A stretch of 6,739 nucleotides of DNA from an uncultured Collinsella sp. (GTDB lineage: Bacteria; Actinomycetota; Coriobacteriia; Coriobacteriales; Coriobacteriaceae): the NCBI GenBank assembly GCA_900765185.1, contig CAAFQT010000097.1:1-6739 (forward strand). The letters are read 5' to 3'. Under the pieces are notes generated by a model. The model searched no databases and was not told the DNA's origin. It saw only the letters and a program-made list of their open reading frames with translations. Within the stretch, counting starts at the first letter, position 1. Each line of letters opens with the position of its first letter. The translations under genes were made by a program, and so were the position numbers. Shown here piece after piece: positions 6,537-6,739 of this stretch.

Positions 6537-6560
6537 GGGGCGCTGCTTCGGCGGTGCCCC
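6537..6560 (+). other. Intercistronic hairpin with a UUCG tetraloop
   Basis: GGGGCGCTGC (6537-6546) and GCGGTGCCCC (6551-6560) form ten continuous pairs (two G-U) closed by C-UUCG-G, an exceptionally stable tetraloop. It begins five bases after the first small gene's stop. No T-tract follows, so it is not a standard intrinsic terminator. It could protect the upstream mRNA end, set relative expression of the small genes, or be a protein-binding site. Confidence 0.75.
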
Positions 6561-6595
6561 GCTAGCCAGAATCATCTTACACCAGGAGTGCAGCC

Positions 6596-6679
6596 ATGAG
6601 AACAGGCATTATAGTTTTTGTCATCTCGTTTATCTCGTTTCGCATCTGGCGCAAGGCCCGAGAAAAGCGCGGTGAATGA
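6596..6679 (+). CDS. Tiny single-pass membrane protein (27 residues), unknown
   Basis: ATG 6596 has AGGAG (6584-6588) seven bases upstream. After MRT comes a hydrophobic run GIIVFVISFISF (4-15), then RIWRKAREKRGE, a strongly basic tail: one short membrane helix with the positive end probably cytoplasmic. No family is recognised. The stop TGA is followed after one base by the ATG of the next gene, implying translational coupling. It has the same hydrophobic-then-basic plan as the 44-residue protein upstream, without clear sequence identity. At 27 codons the call relies on ribosome site, composition and coupling. Confidence 0.6.
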   Translation: MRTGIIVFVISFISFRIWRKAREKRGE

Positions 6680-6680
6680 A

Positions 6681-6739
6681 ATGGCAACCGAAGCTCAAAG
6701 ACGCGCAACATCCTCTTACCGCAAAAGGTCGGTGAAACA
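6681..6739 (+). CDS. N-terminal fragment of a possible ribbon-helix-helix-like protein, cut by window
   Basis: The frame from ATG 6681 stays open for 19 codons to the window edge: MATEAQRRATSSYRKRSVK. This start (T/S-x-AQRRA-x-x-x-Y-R-K/R-R-S-V) resembles small proteins in Gram-positive and actinobacterial genomes that I recall as ribbon-helix-helix-like, often next to mobile or toxin-antitoxin genes; the DNA-contacting beta strand would start at about residue 17. GGTGA (6671-6675) five bases upstream can act as ribosome site, and the ATG follows the previous stop by one base. With so few residues, both family and function are tentative. Confidence 0.5.
   Translation, partial: MATEAQRRATSSYRKRSVK

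Overview
The window looks like chromosome from a GC-rich anaerobic actinobacterium. Collinsella or another member of the Coriobacteriia is my best guess, from the high GC, the protein style and the recurring GAAAGG(G) ribosome sites. No rRNA or other phylogenetic marker is present, so this is inference.

Positions 1-6140 are ordinary GC-rich core DNA. From left to right they hold proA (minus strand, its last few codons cut off by the window edge), a plus-strand alpha/beta hydrolase of the proline-iminopeptidase type, then a minus-strand block transcribed right to left: an unrecognised tail-anchored coiled-coil protein, nicotinate phosphoribosyltransferase and proB (glutamate 5-kinase). Gaps of about 80 bp without an obvious terminator suggest the three minus-strand genes can share a transcript. 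ProB and ProA catalyse the first two committed steps of proline synthesis and are often adjacent. Here they are separated by an oppositely oriented peptidase-like gene that may itself release proline from peptides. The convergent hydrolase/proB junction carries a REP-like palindrome and a strong hairpin that probably terminates both transcripts.

Positions 6160-6396 form a divergent control region. A clean intrinsic terminator (minus strand) sits directly in front of the ribosome site of the tail-anchored gene. It therefore ends either a short unannotated RNA or an attenuated leader, and a competing pairing upstream favours attenuation. On the plus strand a near-consensus sigma-70 promoter (TTGCCT, 17 bp, TATAAT) and a near-perfect Shine-Dalgarno site drive a run of very small genes.

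Positions 6397-6739 hold this compact run: a 44-residue and a 27-residue protein, each with a short hydrophobic segment and a strongly basic tail, then the first 19 codons of a gene whose N-terminus resembles small ribbon-helix-helix-like proteins. The promoter part of this region is about 33% GC by hand count, against roughly 60% or more upstream, so it may be an accessory insertion. It is the most likely place for something undescribed, but the window ends before the third gene can be read.
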